DNA of 64,000 nt, taken from contig JBCBUC010000008.1 of the NCBI GenBank assembly GCA_039818345.1, positions 1-64,000 on the forward strand. The letters run 5' to 3'. The position numbers were made by a program, and so were the translations under genes. How positions within the stretch are numbered: position 1 is the first letter of the stretch; the number at the start of each line of letters is the position of its first letter. Under the pieces are notes generated by a model, which was given only the letters and a program-made list of their open reading frames with translations, had not been told where the DNA came from and searched no databases. Of this stretch, positions 15,399 through 25,563 are shown one piece after another. This stretch comes from Parvularcula sp039818345. Lineage in GTDB: Bacteria; Pseudomonadota; Alphaproteobacteria; Caulobacterales; Parvularculaceae.

Positions 15399-16862
15399 CT
15401 AACCGACCAAAAAGATCGCCGAGAGACCCAAAAAGGCGAAAAATCCAACGACATCCGTCACCGTCGTCACAAAGACTGCAGAGCTGACAGCGGGATCTTG
15501 GCCGATCCGTTCTAGCCCAATCGGCACGAGGATACCCGCAAGACCCGCGCAAATCATGTTGATGACCATCGCGCCAGCGAGAACAAGCCCAAGAGCAATC
15601 GCCTCAGGACGGGGCTCCCCCACCAAGATGTCGTACCAGATCGCGGCGGCAAACCCCATCAACGCAGCAAAGGCCAGACCGTTGAGTGTCGAGACAGCGG
15701 TCTCGCGCCACACCGCCCGCAGCATATTCGCAGCTGTCAAGCTCCGTGTCGAGAGATTCCGTACCGCGACCGTCATGGTCTGTGTGCCCGCATTACCGCC
15801 CATTGAGGCAACAATCGGCATCAACACCGCCAGAGCAACCATTTGTTCGATCGTCGCGTCAAACACACCAATCACCAGGCTGGCTAAGATCGCCGTTCCC
15901 AGATTGACGAACAACCACGCAAATCTCGATCGTGCCACCTTTGGCACGGAGACGTTGACCGAGCTGTCATCGGAGGCGACCCCGGCGAGGGCCAGCATGT
16001 CTTCATCTGCTTCTTCACGGACGATTTCAACGACATCATCGACCGTGATCATCCCCACAAGGCGGTTTGATTCGTCAACCACAGGGGCTGAAATAAGATT
16101 GTATTTTTCAAAGAGATAGGCGACTTCTTCTTGATCCATCTGGGCATCAATGACAATCGGATCGGGCACCACCAAATCGGCAACCACGGTGCTTCGTTTG
16201 GCCTTGATAAAGCGACTGAGCGGCACAAGGCCCATGATCTTGTAGCTGGGATCAACAACGTAGACGTCGTAAAATGTATCGGGCAACCGTTCCACCGAGC
16301 GCAGACGATCGAGAATCTGTCCGACGTTCCAATAGCCAGGCGCTGCGAACACTTCTCGCTGCATGAGCCGACCCGCGCTCTCATCATCATATTTAAGGGC
16401 GGACTGCAGCGCGAGCCGATCAGCGATCGGCATTTCAGCGAGGACCTCTGCCCTTTCGTCGTCATCCATGTCGCCGAGCACGAACGCAGCCTCATCGGAA
16501 TCGAGTTCGGTGACTGCTTCGGCAAGCTGTTCTGTGGGGAGAACATCGATGACGAAATCGCGCGCCACCTCCTCAAGCTCGGGCAACGCTTCGGCGGGCA
16601 ACGCATCGCCGATGATCGTCAGAAGACTGCGGCTCTCATCATCACTGAGCTGTTCGATCAAATCCGCGACGTCAGCGGGGTGCAATTCTGCGGCGAGCCG
16701 GCGTACATCCTCGAAAGCTTCGTCATCAATCAGATCACGAATATTCCGAATAAAGTCGGGTGTCAGCGAACCGCGCTCATCGAGGGGTTGCTCAGCATCA
16801 TGGAGAGGTTTGGAAGTTGACCCCTCCGCGGAGCGCGGCTGGGGCGTGATGGTCTCGGACAC
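15399..16862 (-). CDS. mgtE: magnesium transporter MgtE
   Basis: 487 residues in the standard order: cytoplasmic MgtE N domain (about 45-150; LHPADVADLIEQLSDDE), a CBS pair (about 155-285) that senses intracellular Mg2+, then a five-helix transmembrane domain with PIVASMGGNAGTQTMTVAVR and a C-terminal TDVVGFFAFLGL. The motif set is complete, and the gating acidic residues appear to be present. It is the last gene of the leftward block and 84 bases from DUF1467, so it may have its own promoter. No M-box riboswitch is recognisable upstream. Confidence 0.95.
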   Translation of the reverse strand: MSETITPQPRSAEGSTSKPLHDAEQPLDERGSLTPDFIRNIRDLIDDEAFEDVRRLAAELHPADVADLIEQLSDDESRSLLTIIGDALPAEALPELEEVARDFVIDVLPTEQLAEAVTELDSDEAAFVLGDMDDDERAEVLAEMPIADRLALQSALKYDDESAGRLMQREVFAAPGYWNVGQILDRLRSVERLPDTFYDVYVVDPSYKIMGLVPLSRFIKAKRSTVVADLVVPDPIVIDAQMDQEEVAYLFEKYNLISAPVVDESNRLVGMITVDDVVEIVREEADEDMLALAGVASDDSSVNVSVPKVARSRFAWLFVNLGTAILASLVIGVFDATIEQMVALAVLMPIVASMGGNAGTQTMTVAVRNLSTRSLTAANMLRAVWRETAVSTLNGLAFAALMGFAAAIWYDILVGEPRPEAIALGLVLAGAMVINMICAGLAGILVPIGLERIGQDPAVSSAVFVTTVTDVVGFFAFLGLSAIFLVG

Positions 16863-16946
16863 GCGTCAGTCATCCTCCAGTGTCAACGGGGCTTGGTGGG
16901 CGCACCATAACGGTAAAGCCGGCCCAGGCAACTGACGCGCTGCGCC

Positions 16947-17195
16947 TTAAGCCCGGGCAGGATCGAAGACACCGCTCACGACAACCAACACAACAATCGC
17001 CCAGACCGGGATGGTGATGAGCGTTGTGCGCTTCACCTTCCACCAAATCGCTGGATCAACCGGGGCCCCGCGATCGACGCCTTTGACATGACGCTCAGGC
17101 TCTTCCCACACGCTTTTCGGCCGCATAGGGAGCACCGTGAAGAGGCATAACCACCAGATGAGGATGAAGCTGATAACAGCACCTGGAATGCTCAT
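16947..17195 (-). CDS. DUF1467-family small membrane protein
   Basis: 82 residues with two membrane helices (MSIPGAVISFILIWWLCLFTVLPM and the C-terminal IPVWAIVVLVVVSGVF) joined by a polar loop with RGAPVDPAIWWKVKRT. This matches the DUF1467 family, which in alphaproteobacteria is regularly found after nuo-birA-coaX-rnj. Function unknown; the genomic tie to complex I and RNase J is the only clue. The rnj stop lies two bases upstream of its start. Confidence 0.88.
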   Translation of the reverse strand: MSIPGAVISFILIWWLCLFTVLPMRPKSVWEEPERHVKGVDRGAPVDPAIWWKVKRTTLITIPVWAIVVLVVVSGVFDPARA

Positions 17196-17197
17196 GG

Positions 17198-18865
17198 TCA
17201 GACCCTTAAAATCATCACAGCGATATCCGAGCGTTTACCCCAACGCGGGCTAAGCTCTGACCGCACAGCCCTTCGGATATGGTTTTCGAGTTCCTTATCG
17301 TCCATCCGGCGGGGGCGCGGCAAAGCGTCAAGTGCATCATCAACCGCGTCTTCGATCAGGCTGGGGAGGTCCTCTCCATCATTATCCGACCGCGGCACAC
17401 CCTTCACCACGATGGGGTGGCGGTCCTTGATTTTTCCTTTGTCATCGATGGCAACGGCGATCACCACCATGCCATCTTCACTAAGGCGTCGCCGCTCTCG
17501 CAGCGCCTGATCGCCATCACCGACCAAGATACGGCCGTCGAGGTAAAGCCGACCTGAGGGCACTTCATCAACACGCTGAGCAGGCCCCGGCGCCAGGCGA
17601 ATGAGATCGCCATTTTTCGGAACAATCGATCGTTCAGCGCCAATGGTGGTGGCGAAAGCACCGTGTTCAGCCAAATGGCGCGCCTCACCATGCACAGGGA
17701 TCGCGATTTTAGGCCGAACCATACCGTACATGTCCTTTAATTCATCCCGGCAAGGATGTCCTGAGACATGGATATAAGCATCACTCTCGGTGATGACCGA
17801 GACTCCCGCTTCGGTGAGTTGGTTCATCAACCCAAAAATTGGGCGTTCATTTCCTGGTATGATCTTAGAGCTGAATAAGACTGTATCGCCTTCGTTTAAA
17901 ACAAGGTCGGGGTGATCATCACGCGCGATACGGGCCAACGCGGCACGCTCTTCGCCTTGGCTACCAGTGCAGAGATAGAGAATTTTATCATTAGGCAGAT
18001 AGCCTGCTTCCCCGGGTTCGACAAAGGAGAGGCCGTGAGGAAGAAGTCCGACCTGCCGCGCCACATCAATCATGCGCAGCATCGATCGGCCCAGTAAGCA
18101 CACCGATCGATCAGCCTTCACCGCCGCCCGGCAAACGGAGACAAGCCGCGATACATTGGAGGCAAAGGTGGTCACCGCCACCCTTCCCTTTTGCTGCATA
18201 ATGATTTGACCCAAGGTCTCCGCAACATCGCTTTCCGAGCCGGAGACGCCTTCGGAAAACACATTGGTGCTATCACAAACCATCGCCAGGACACCATCGC
18301 GACCAAGTTCCTCGATCGTTTTTCGATCCGTCCGCTCACCGATAACTGGTGAGGGGTCTATCTTAAAGTCCCCCGTATGAAACACCGTTCCCAAGGGCGT
18401 TCGGAGTGCAATTGCATTCGGCTCCGGTATAGAATGGGTCAGTGTGATGAATTCTATCCCGAACGGCCCCAGCTCAAAGGACGCGCAAAGATCAACAATA
18501 TGCAAGGGCATATCGATGATACCCACATCGGCGAACTTCCGCCTGACGAGCTCTGCGGTGAAAGGCGTTGCGTAGATTGGACCCTCAAACCCAGGCCACA
18601 AATGGGCCACAGCGCCAATATGGTCCTCATGCCCATGGGTTAGAACGAGACCCAGAAATTCCCCGCCCGCATCAAGATCATCGAGAAGATAATCTGTGTC
18701 TGGCGTCACCAAATCAATGCCAGGCAGATCATCACCAGCAAAAGTGACCCCGCAGTCGATCATCAACCACTGCCGTTGGTGGGGTGGGCCAAATCCATAA
18801 AGATTGAGGTTCATCCCAATCTCGCCCGACCCGCCAAGGGGCAAAAAGACGAGTTCATCCGTCAT
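17198..18865 (-). CDS. rnj: ribonuclease J
   Basis: 555-residue metallo-beta-lactamase/beta-CASP nuclease, with 5'-3' exo- and endonuclease activity in mRNA decay and rRNA maturation. The zinc motif LTHGHEDHIGA is near residue 75; further motifs are HTGDFKID, VCDSTN and the beta-CASP ISGHPCRDELKDMY-like VSGHPCRDELK and PVHGEARHL. The C-terminal domain follows from about residue 440. In alphaproteobacteria it works alongside RNase E. Nine bases downstream of coaX. Confidence 0.95.
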   Translation of the reverse strand: MTDELVFLPLGGSGEIGMNLNLYGFGPPHQRQWLMIDCGVTFAGDDLPGIDLVTPDTDYLLDDLDAGGEFLGLVLTHGHEDHIGAVAHLWPGFEGPIYATPFTAELVRRKFADVGIIDMPLHIVDLCASFELGPFGIEFITLTHSIPEPNAIALRTPLGTVFHTGDFKIDPSPVIGERTDRKTIEELGRDGVLAMVCDSTNVFSEGVSGSESDVAETLGQIIMQQKGRVAVTTFASNVSRLVSVCRAAVKADRSVCLLGRSMLRMIDVARQVGLLPHGLSFVEPGEAGYLPNDKILYLCTGSQGEERAALARIARDDHPDLVLNEGDTVLFSSKIIPGNERPIFGLMNQLTEAGVSVITESDAYIHVSGHPCRDELKDMYGMVRPKIAIPVHGEARHLAEHGAFATTIGAERSIVPKNGDLIRLAPGPAQRVDEVPSGRLYLDGRILVGDGDQALRERRRLSEDGMVVIAVAIDDKGKIKDRHPIVVKGVPRSDNDGEDLPSLIEDAVDDALDALPRPRRMDDKELENHIRRAVRSELSPRWGKRSDIAVMILRV

Positions 18866-18873
18866 AAACGCCC

Positions 18874-19647
18874 CTAAGATCCTGTCGCCAAACGATTGGC
18901 TATTTCATTCAGCCCGCGGATTGTTAAGTCAGGGTCGAAATGATCTATACAATCCGTCACCCCTTCGAACAACGAGGAAACACCACCCGTTGCCACCACC
19001 GTCATCGGCGATCCGTATTCCGCTTTTATTCGGCCGATCATCCCCTCAATGAGACCAATATAGCCAAAGAAAATTCCCGATTGGAGCGCCGAAATGGTGG
19101 ACGTTCCAATCGCCCCGTTTGGCTTGGCAATAGCGATGCGCGGCAACTGGGCCGCTGCATCATGCAACGCTTTCTGACTTAAATATATTCCAGGAGAAAT
19201 GACCCCTCCCTCGAAACCTCCGTCAGCACCCACCACGTCAAAGGTGGTCGCGGTACCGCTATCCACGATAATCAGTGGTCCGCCATATTTAATAAATCCG
19301 CCAACCGCGCCTACCAATCGATCTGCCCCCGCTTCGCTTGGCCGGTCGATACGCACCGGTACGCCTGGGATCGTGGGGCCCACGACCATCGGCTCGACAG
19401 TGAAATATCGGCGCGCCAGATTGCGCAAGTGAAACAGCGATTGCGGCACCACCGTGGAGATCACGCATCGATCAATCAGGCCAAGGTCACCGCGCCCGCT
19501 CAAGTTCAACAACTGCAGCAGCCAGACGGCGTACTCATCGGCCGTGCGCTCAGGCAACGTCGCTGAGCGCCAACTCTCAAGCGTGGTCCCCTCGTCAATA
19601 AGGGCAAAAACGGTATTGGTGTTTCCGACATCGATGGCCAACAGCAT
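18874..19647 (-). CDS. coaX: type III pantothenate kinase
   Basis: 257 residues; first step of coenzyme A synthesis. The acetate/sugar-kinase fold ATP site DVGNTNTVFAL begins at residue 5, followed by the pantothenate site region GADRLVGAVGG and VDSGTATTFDVV. The frame opens at 19707 inside birA, but the ATG at 19647 gives the family N-terminus MLLAIDVGNTNT. The order birA-coaX-rnj is conserved in alphaproteobacteria. The ribosome site AGGCAG is distant and weak. Confidence 0.94.
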   Translation of the reverse strand: MLLAIDVGNTNTVFALIDEGTTLESWRSATLPERTADEYAVWLLQLLNLSGRGDLGLIDRCVISTVVPQSLFHLRNLARRYFTVEPMVVGPTIPGVPVRIDRPSEAGADRLVGAVGGFIKYGGPLIIVDSGTATTFDVVGADGGFEGGVISPGIYLSQKALHDAAAQLPRIAIAKPNGAIGTSTISALQSGIFFGYIGLIEGMIGRIKAEYGSPMTVVATGGVSSLFEGVTDCIDHFDPDLTIRGLNEIANRLATGS

Positions 19648-19678
19648 CTGAACTGTCTGCCTTAATATGAAGCGCGCG

Positions 19679-20404
19679 TCACCTGGGCGCGGCGTCGCCA
19701 GCCACAATCGTGTCCAAGGTCCCGTCCTCGCGCCTTAAAAGCATGTGCCCCTGCCCGTTGATGTCCTCAAACCGCCCGGTGACCCCGTCGGTGCCATCGC
19801 GGCGAATGGTGATCTCTTGCCCGATCCGCCACGCATGGGCGCGCCAAGCCTCAAGAATGCCCCACGACCCGTTGCGTTCGAGCCGATCCATCAGCCCAAC
19901 AAGCCGTTGGCCAAGGACATCGCCAAAACTTTCGGGATCAGGCCCTTGCCCCTCAGCAAAAACAGCGCGTGCGGGAAACACCGTCTCTTGGGGCGCCGCG
20001 GTGAGATTGACGCCGATCCCGATGATAAGCGCTGAATCGTTTGCGTGATGCACAAAGGAAATGAGGATGCCTGCCACCTTCTTGTCATCGATCAGCACGT
20101 CGTTGGGCCATTTTAAGGCAATCGCCCCTGGGTCCGCGCCATGCCCAATCAGCGTATCCCGTAGAGCCAAGCTCGAGAGCAACGCCGCTGCGCCAGGAAC
20201 TTCCCGCGCCTGGCGTCGCGCATCGACGAGAAAAGACCCGGCAAAGTTTTCCCGGCTGTGGTCCCATGGTCGTCCCTGCCGACCCTTACCCGCCGTTTGT
20301 AGACCTGCGCTGATTAATAACGGCCGGGGTGCACCCGCCATGAACGCGGCGTGGGCATCATCATTGGTCGAACCTGTCTCTTGAAGCCGCCGATGCTCCA
20401 TCAC
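19679..20404 (-). CDS. birA: biotin-protein ligase (monofunctional BirA)
   Basis: 241 residues; attaches biotin to acetyl-CoA carboxylase BCCP. Motifs are GSTNDDAH, AGKGRQGRPWDH (biotinyl-AMP binding loop), LKWPNDVLIDDKKVAGIL with the catalytic lysine, and GIGVNL. There is no N-terminal helix-turn-helix, so it should not act as the biotin repressor. Starts are GTG at 20404, abutting the nuoN TAG, or the ATG three bases on. Confidence 0.94.
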   Translation of the reverse strand: MMEHRRLQETGSTNDDAHAAFMAGAPRPLLISAGLQTAGKGRQGRPWDHSRENFAGSFLVDARRQAREVPGAAALLSSLALRDTLIGHGADPGAIALKWPNDVLIDDKKVAGILISFVHHANDSALIIGIGVNLTAAPQETVFPARAVFAEGQGPDPESFGDVLGQRLVGLMDRLERNGSWGILEAWRAHAWRIGQEITIRRDGTDGVTGRFEDINGQGHMLLRREDGTLDTIVAGDAAPR

Positions 20405-21856
20405 CTAGAGCGCGGGAAAAAGAGCCTGCGCCGCTGCCGCCGCAAGACCAGCCAGTGGACCCACCAAAAAGACGATGCCAGCCACCACAGCCACTGTTGA
20501 TCCCGATGCTGTCAATCGCACCGCGGTGCTTTGCTCTTGAATGAATTCTGAGCTCGGTTCGGCCATCCAGATTGTTCTGATCACGGATAGATAATAGAAC
20601 GTCGAAATTACACTGGTCACAACCCCGACAATAGCCAGCAACAGAAGACCTTCTTGGACGGCCGCCAAGAACACATAGAATTTCGCAAAAAACCCGATGA
20701 GTGGAGGAATTCCAGCAAGGGATAGAAAAAGCGCGGTGAACATCAACGCGAGACCTGGCCGGGTTTGCGATAGGCCCGAAAGATCAGAGATGTTCTCCGC
20801 CATCCCCTCCGCCCGGCGCATGGTCAGAATACAGGCGAACACACCAAGCGTCATCAGAACATAGATCGTCATATAACTGATCATACCGGAAAGCCCAGCT
20901 TGGCTTCCCGCCGTTAGCCCGATCAGCGCATAGCCCATATGACCAATCGAGGAATAAGCCATCAGCCGTTTGATATTGGTTTGAACGACCGCTGAAAGCG
21001 CGCCGATGATCATCGATGACGCTGCAATCAACCAAAGAACAGGCTGCCAATCATCGATCAGACCAGGGAAGGCCTGCACCAGGACCCGGCCGAAAAGGAA
21101 CATACCCGCAAGCTTTGGCGCGGCTGCAAGGAAAGCCGTGACGGGTGTGGGCGAGCCTTCATAAACATCGGGCGTCCACATGTGAAACGGCGCTGCCGAG
21201 ACTTTAAAGGCGAGCGCCGAGATAAAGAAGACAAGGCCAAAGGTCAGACCAATGGGACTGGATGCGGATGATCCAACGGCCGCGATATCAGCAAATTGCG
21301 TGGAACCCGCGAAGCCATAAATGAGCGAGGCGCCGTAAAGCAAAAAGCCTGAGCTCAACGCACCAAGAACAAAGTATTTAAGGCCCGCTTCGGTGGATCG
21401 GCGGGAGTCACGGTTCAGCGTCGCCATGATGTAGACGCAGAGCGATTGTAGCTCGACGCCCAAATAGACGGAAATCAGATCGGTCGAGGACACCATCAGT
21501 GACATGCCGATCGACGACAAAAGCACCAGGACGACATATTCAGGACGAAGAAGTTTTTCGAGTCTGAGAAAAACCTGCGACATCAAAAGGGCGATCGCGG
21601 CGGTTAGAAAAATCACGACCCGGCCGAAGCCCGAAAAACTATCGGCGCTGAACGCTCCGCCAAAGGCGGTGATCGCGCCTTCGCTCGATCGAGGAACCAA
21701 GAAACACGCAAAGGCCAAGCACAAGGACCCGGTCCAGGTCAGCTCGCGTGACCGGTCGGCCTTCATGAAGACACCTGCCAAAAGGATCACCATCGCCGCG
21801 ATCGCAAGAAAGAGTTCTGGCGCTAAAACACCAATGTCGGACAATGGTTGGGTCAA
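20405..21856 (-). CDS. nuoN: NADH-quinone oxidoreductase subunit N
   Basis: 483-residue antiporter-like membrane subunit of complex I. Fourteen membrane helices fit the length; visible are the TM5 glutamate in YLGVELQSLCVYIM, the TM7-8 lysine region LAFKVSAAPFHMWTPDVYEGSP, and the second lysine LMAYSSIGHMGYALIG. ATG overlaps the nuoM TGA by four bases. Last nuo gene in the block. Confidence 0.96.
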   Translation of the reverse strand: MTQPLSDIGVLAPELFLAIAAMVILLAGVFMKADRSRELTWTGSLCLAFACFLVPRSSEGAITAFGGAFSADSFSGFGRVVIFLTAAIALLMSQVFLRLEKLLRPEYVVLVLLSSIGMSLMVSSTDLISVYLGVELQSLCVYIMATLNRDSRRSTEAGLKYFVLGALSSGFLLYGASLIYGFAGSTQFADIAAVGSSASSPIGLTFGLVFFISALAFKVSAAPFHMWTPDVYEGSPTPVTAFLAAAPKLAGMFLFGRVLVQAFPGLIDDWQPVLWLIAASSMIIGALSAVVQTNIKRLMAYSSIGHMGYALIGLTAGSQAGLSGMISYMTIYVLMTLGVFACILTMRRAEGMAENISDLSGLSQTRPGLALMFTALFLSLAGIPPLIGFFAKFYVFLAAVQEGLLLLAIVGVVTSVISTFYYLSVIRTIWMAEPSSEFIQEQSTAVRLTASGSTVAVVAGIVFLVGPLAGLAAAAAQALFPAL

Positions 21857-23448
21857 TGCTCCGTCCCCCCATCGGCGAGATGCGTTTCGTGTGCGCCGAG
21901 CCGCCGCTCGGCGGCATCAGCGAACTCATCAGCAATCGGCGCTGTCGGTACGGCAAAGACATCGAGTGTTGGGGACGGATTGACCCCAAGGTAAAGTGTC
22001 ATGACCGCAAGGGCTGTGATCAAGCCAAGCTCTCTGCGATTAAGATCCGGCATGGGCCCTGATTGTGGGTCCTTCGGTGGGTCATAAACGACCTCGCGAT
22101 AAAGCCGCAGTCCGTAAGCTGCAGAAAGGATCATCCCCAGAGCCGCGAGAGCTGCGACCCAGGTGTTGACCTGGAACGCACCGATCATTGTCAGGATCTC
22201 ACCGACGAAACCCGAAAGACCCGGCAGGCCAACATTCGCCATACTGAAAAATAGAAAAAAGAAGGCAAAAACCTTCATGTTTTTGACGAGCCCACCATAC
22301 GCCGCGATATCGCGGGTGTGCCGGCGCTCATAAAGGATCCCCACACAGAGGAACAACGCACCTGAAATAAACCCGTGGCTGAGCATTTGGAACAACGCGC
22401 CATCAATGCCTTGTTGAGTGCCCGTAAAAATCCCCATGGTGACAAATCCCATATGGGCGACCGACGAATAAGCAATCAGCTTTTTCATGTCCTCTTGGGC
22501 GAAGGCGACCAACGACGTGTAAACGATCGCGATCACCGATAGGGCAAAGACCAGTGGGGCAAAAGCAACGCTGGCATCGGGGAACATCGGAAGGCTGAAT
22601 CGCAACAAGCCGTAACCGCCCATTTTGAGGAGGATCGCCGCCAGCACAATCGAGCCGCCGGTCGGCGCTTGCACGTGCGCATCGGGAAGCCATGTGTGGA
22701 CCGGCCACATCGGCATCTTGACCGCGAAGCTGGCAAAAAAGGCAAGCCACAGCCAACGTTGCATGTCGGGACCGAAGTCAAAGCTCAAAAGTGTCGGAAT
22801 ATCGGTTGTCCCGACCTCAAGATACATCGCTAGCAAAGCGATCAGCATCAGGAGCGAGCCGAGCAGTGTGTAGAGGAAAAACTTAAAGGCGGCATAGACC
22901 CTATTTGAGACGATCCGCCCGAAAATTTCCCGCGAACCCGGACTTCCCCAAATACCGATAATGAGAAACATCGGGATCAGCGATGCCTCGAAATAGACGT
23001 AGAACAGCACCAGATCGAGCGCTGTGAAAACGCCGATAATCGCGGTCTCGAGCACCAAAAACGCCACCATAAAGTCCGCGACGCGTGACGTTGTTGAGGT
23101 CCAACTCGCCAAAATGCAAACGGGCATGATAAAGGCGGTGAGAAAAACAAAGAGGACGGAAATTCCGTCGACACCCAATTTATAATTGATGCCTAACCCG
23201 AGCCAGTTTCCCGTTTCGACGAGCTGAAACCCAAGAACCGATGGATCAAACAGCGCAAAATAGACAAACGCTGTGATCAGCAACACAAAACCGGACGTCA
23301 AAAGCGCAACCTGCCTTGCAGACGCCGCCACTGCTTCATCTTCGACACCGCCCGAGATGGCGCGACGCAAGATGATCATCAACGCACCGACAAGCGGTAG
23401 AAAAGTGATAAGGCTAAGCCAGGGAACTGATGCTTGCATTTCAACCAT
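21853..23448 (-). CDS. nuoM: NADH-quinone oxidoreductase subunit M
   Basis: 531 residues; antiporter-like proton-pumping subunit. Key features are the glutamate helix FYVYFEASLIPMFLIIGIWG, FAVKMPMWPVHTWLPDAHVQAP with the central lysine, and LIAYSSVAHMGFVTMG. A slightly extended hydrophilic C-terminus ends GAHETHLADGGTEH. It starts with ATG 23448 or the in-frame ATG three codons on. Four bases follow the nuoL stop. Confidence 0.96.
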   Translation of the reverse strand: MVEMQASVPWLSLITFLPLVGALMIILRRAISGGVEDEAVAASARQVALLTSGFVLLITAFVYFALFDPSVLGFQLVETGNWLGLGINYKLGVDGISVLFVFLTAFIMPVCILASWTSTTSRVADFMVAFLVLETAIIGVFTALDLVLFYVYFEASLIPMFLIIGIWGSPGSREIFGRIVSNRVYAAFKFFLYTLLGSLLMLIALLAMYLEVGTTDIPTLLSFDFGPDMQRWLWLAFFASFAVKMPMWPVHTWLPDAHVQAPTGGSIVLAAILLKMGGYGLLRFSLPMFPDASVAFAPLVFALSVIAIVYTSLVAFAQEDMKKLIAYSSVAHMGFVTMGIFTGTQQGIDGALFQMLSHGFISGALFLCVGILYERRHTRDIAAYGGLVKNMKVFAFFFLFFSMANVGLPGLSGFVGEILTMIGAFQVNTWVAALAALGMILSAAYGLRLYREVVYDPPKDPQSGPMPDLNRRELGLITALAVMTLYLGVNPSPTLDVFAVPTAPIADEFADAAERRLGAHETHLADGGTEH

Positions 23449-23452
23449 GTCG

Positions 23453-25558
23453 TCAGACCCTCAGAACAAAGAGCAAAATGACGACACCGAGCAGCATCAC
23501 AAAAGCATAGTGAAAAACAAATCCCGTCTGGATACCGACTGTGCGCTGTGCAGTCACATTCATTAAGCCAGCAACACCATTGGGTCCCGCACCATCGATT
23601 GTTCCTTCATCGCCGCGCTTCCACAAAAACCGGCCAAGGAGCTGGGCTGGCCGCTGAAACAACAACCGATAAAGATGGTCGATGTACCAACGGTTTTTCA
23701 GAAACTCATAAACGATGCCGCCGCTTCGGATCAGACCAGGACGCAAAGGATCCGCGCCGGTATATTGCGTTATCGCCGCAATGAGTCCGATTGTTCCAGC
23801 AATCAAGGGGGCAATCAGTACCCAATTGGGCGCGTGCTTGCCGCCGTGACTTCCCTCAGCATGCTCATCCGTCGCATGCGGCGAAACGCTGTGGTCGTCA
23901 TGGACCTCCGCGGCATGACCATCTCCGTGGTCAGAGGAAGCCGCGTGATCGCCGCCATGAGCCTCTGCCTCAACATGAATTGCGCCGTTCCAAAAGGCCG
24001 AAGCCCCGTCGCTGACAAAGGGTTTATAAAGCGCCATGCCAGCCACGACGGCGCCCAGCGCCAGGGGTACCAAAGGAATAAGCATCGTGGTCGGAACGTC
24101 GTGCGGATGACGCCTCACCTCAGCCGGCGCGCGCCATTCCCCGGTAAAGGTGAGAAAGATGAGACGCCACGAGTAAAATCCAGTAAGAACGGCCGCTGCT
24201 AGCCCACCCCAAAACGCGGCTGACGCGAATGCTTTGCCCGCCTCAATACCCAAAAAGGCTTCTTCCAACATCACGTCTTTCGACACGAAACCCGCAAACC
24301 CAACGGGAACACCGCCTGGATGGATCAACGGAATACCAACACCGGTAATAGCCAGTGTACCGAGCAACATCGCTAAGAAGGTAACCGGCATTTGCGTGCG
24401 AAGGCCGCCCATGCCGCGCATATCTTGTTCGTGATGGCTGAAGTGAATCACCGCGCCTGCGCCTAAGAAGAGTAGCGCCTTGAAGGCGGCATGGGTGGTG
24501 AGATGAAACATCGCCGCGCCGTAAGCGCCCACACCCGCTGCGAAAAACATGTAGCCAAGCTGCGACGCTGTTGAATAAGCAATCACGCGCTTGATGTCCG
24601 TCTGCACCAGGCCGACCGTTGCTGCAAACAATGCGGTTGAGAGACCGACAATGGTAATCAGGGCCGAGGCGCCTGGTGTTACGGCATAAAGGTCCGACAT
24701 CCGACACACCAGCACAACGCCCGCAGTCACCATCGTGGCTGCATGGATCAGTGCAGAGACGGGCGTCGGCCCTTCCATGGCGTCGGGCAACCATGTGTGA
24801 AGGAAGAACTGGGCCGACTTACCCATGGCTCCGATAAAAAGAAGCACACCGATGATCTCAAGAGCGGAAACCGTTTGTCCTAAAAACGCGATCGATAAAT
24901 CCGACACATGGACAGCCGCCATCGAGCCAACGGGCTGCACAAAACCGTCTTGCCGGATCGTCTCGAGGATCACATCATACTCGACCGAACCGAAGACAAA
25001 GAAACACGCCATAATCCCGAGACCAAGGCCGACATCGCCGACCCGGTTGACGATAAAAGCCTTGATCGCCGCATCATTGGCGGATTTTTTGTGGTGCCAA
25101 AATCCGATCAAGAGGTAGCTTGCAACGCCCACGCCCTCCCAGCCGAAAAACAGCTGGAGCAAGTTATCGGAGGTCACCAGCGCGAGCATAGCAAAGGTGA
25201 AAAGCGATAAATAAGCGAAAAATCTTGGTCGTGATGGATCCTCATGCATGTATCCGATCGAGTAAAGATGCACGAGGGACGACACGGTGGTGACGACAAT
25301 CATCATGGTCGCAGAAAGCGCATCGACCCGCACGGCCCAATTCGCCTCGAGGCTGCCTGACCTAATCCACTCAAAAAGCACGATTGTCTTTTCACCGTCC
25401 CCAAAGCCGACGGCAAAAAAGGTGATCCAGGACAAGAGAGCTGCAAAAAAGACGAGGGAAGTTGTGACTATTTCAGATGTACGCGGACCATTTGTTCGCC
25501 CCAAGGGCATGGCAAGCATGGCGCCGAACAAAGGGAGAAGAACAATTAGAGCCTGCAC
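23453..25558 (-). CDS. nuoL: NADH-quinone oxidoreductase subunit L
   Basis: 701 residues; the distal antiporter-like subunit with the long lateral helix. Motifs include the glutamate segment LFFGWEGVGVASYLLIGFW, GKSAQFFLHTWLPDAMEGPTP and VIAYSTASQLGYMF. It is longer than the E. coli protein (about 613) in part because of a roughly 50-residue loop (plus-strand 23825-23985) with 11 histidines and many Asp/Glu residues, between late membrane helices. nuoK lies five bases upstream. Confidence 0.96.
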   Translation of the reverse strand: MQALIVLLPLFGAMLAMPLGRTNGPRTSEIVTTSLVFFAALLSWITFFAVGFGDGEKTIVLFEWIRSGSLEANWAVRVDALSATMMIVVTTVSSLVHLYSIGYMHEDPSRPRFFAYLSLFTFAMLALVTSDNLLQLFFGWEGVGVASYLLIGFWHHKKSANDAAIKAFIVNRVGDVGLGLGIMACFFVFGSVEYDVILETIRQDGFVQPVGSMAAVHVSDLSIAFLGQTVSALEIIGVLLFIGAMGKSAQFFLHTWLPDAMEGPTPVSALIHAATMVTAGVVLVCRMSDLYAVTPGASALITIVGLSTALFAATVGLVQTDIKRVIAYSTASQLGYMFFAAGVGAYGAAMFHLTTHAAFKALLFLGAGAVIHFSHHEQDMRGMGGLRTQMPVTFLAMLLGTLAITGVGIPLIHPGGVPVGFAGFVSKDVMLEEAFLGIEAGKAFASAAFWGGLAAAVLTGFYSWRLIFLTFTGEWRAPAEVRRHPHDVPTTMLIPLVPLALGAVVAGMALYKPFVSDGASAFWNGAIHVEAEAHGGDHAASSDHGDGHAAEVHDDHSVSPHATDEHAEGSHGGKHAPNWVLIAPLIAGTIGLIAAITQYTGADPLRPGLIRSGGIVYEFLKNRWYIDHLYRLLFQRPAQLLGRFLWKRGDEGTIDGAGPNGVAGLMNVTAQRTVGIQTGFVFHYAFVMLLGVVILLFVLRV

Positions 25559-25563
25559 AGGGT

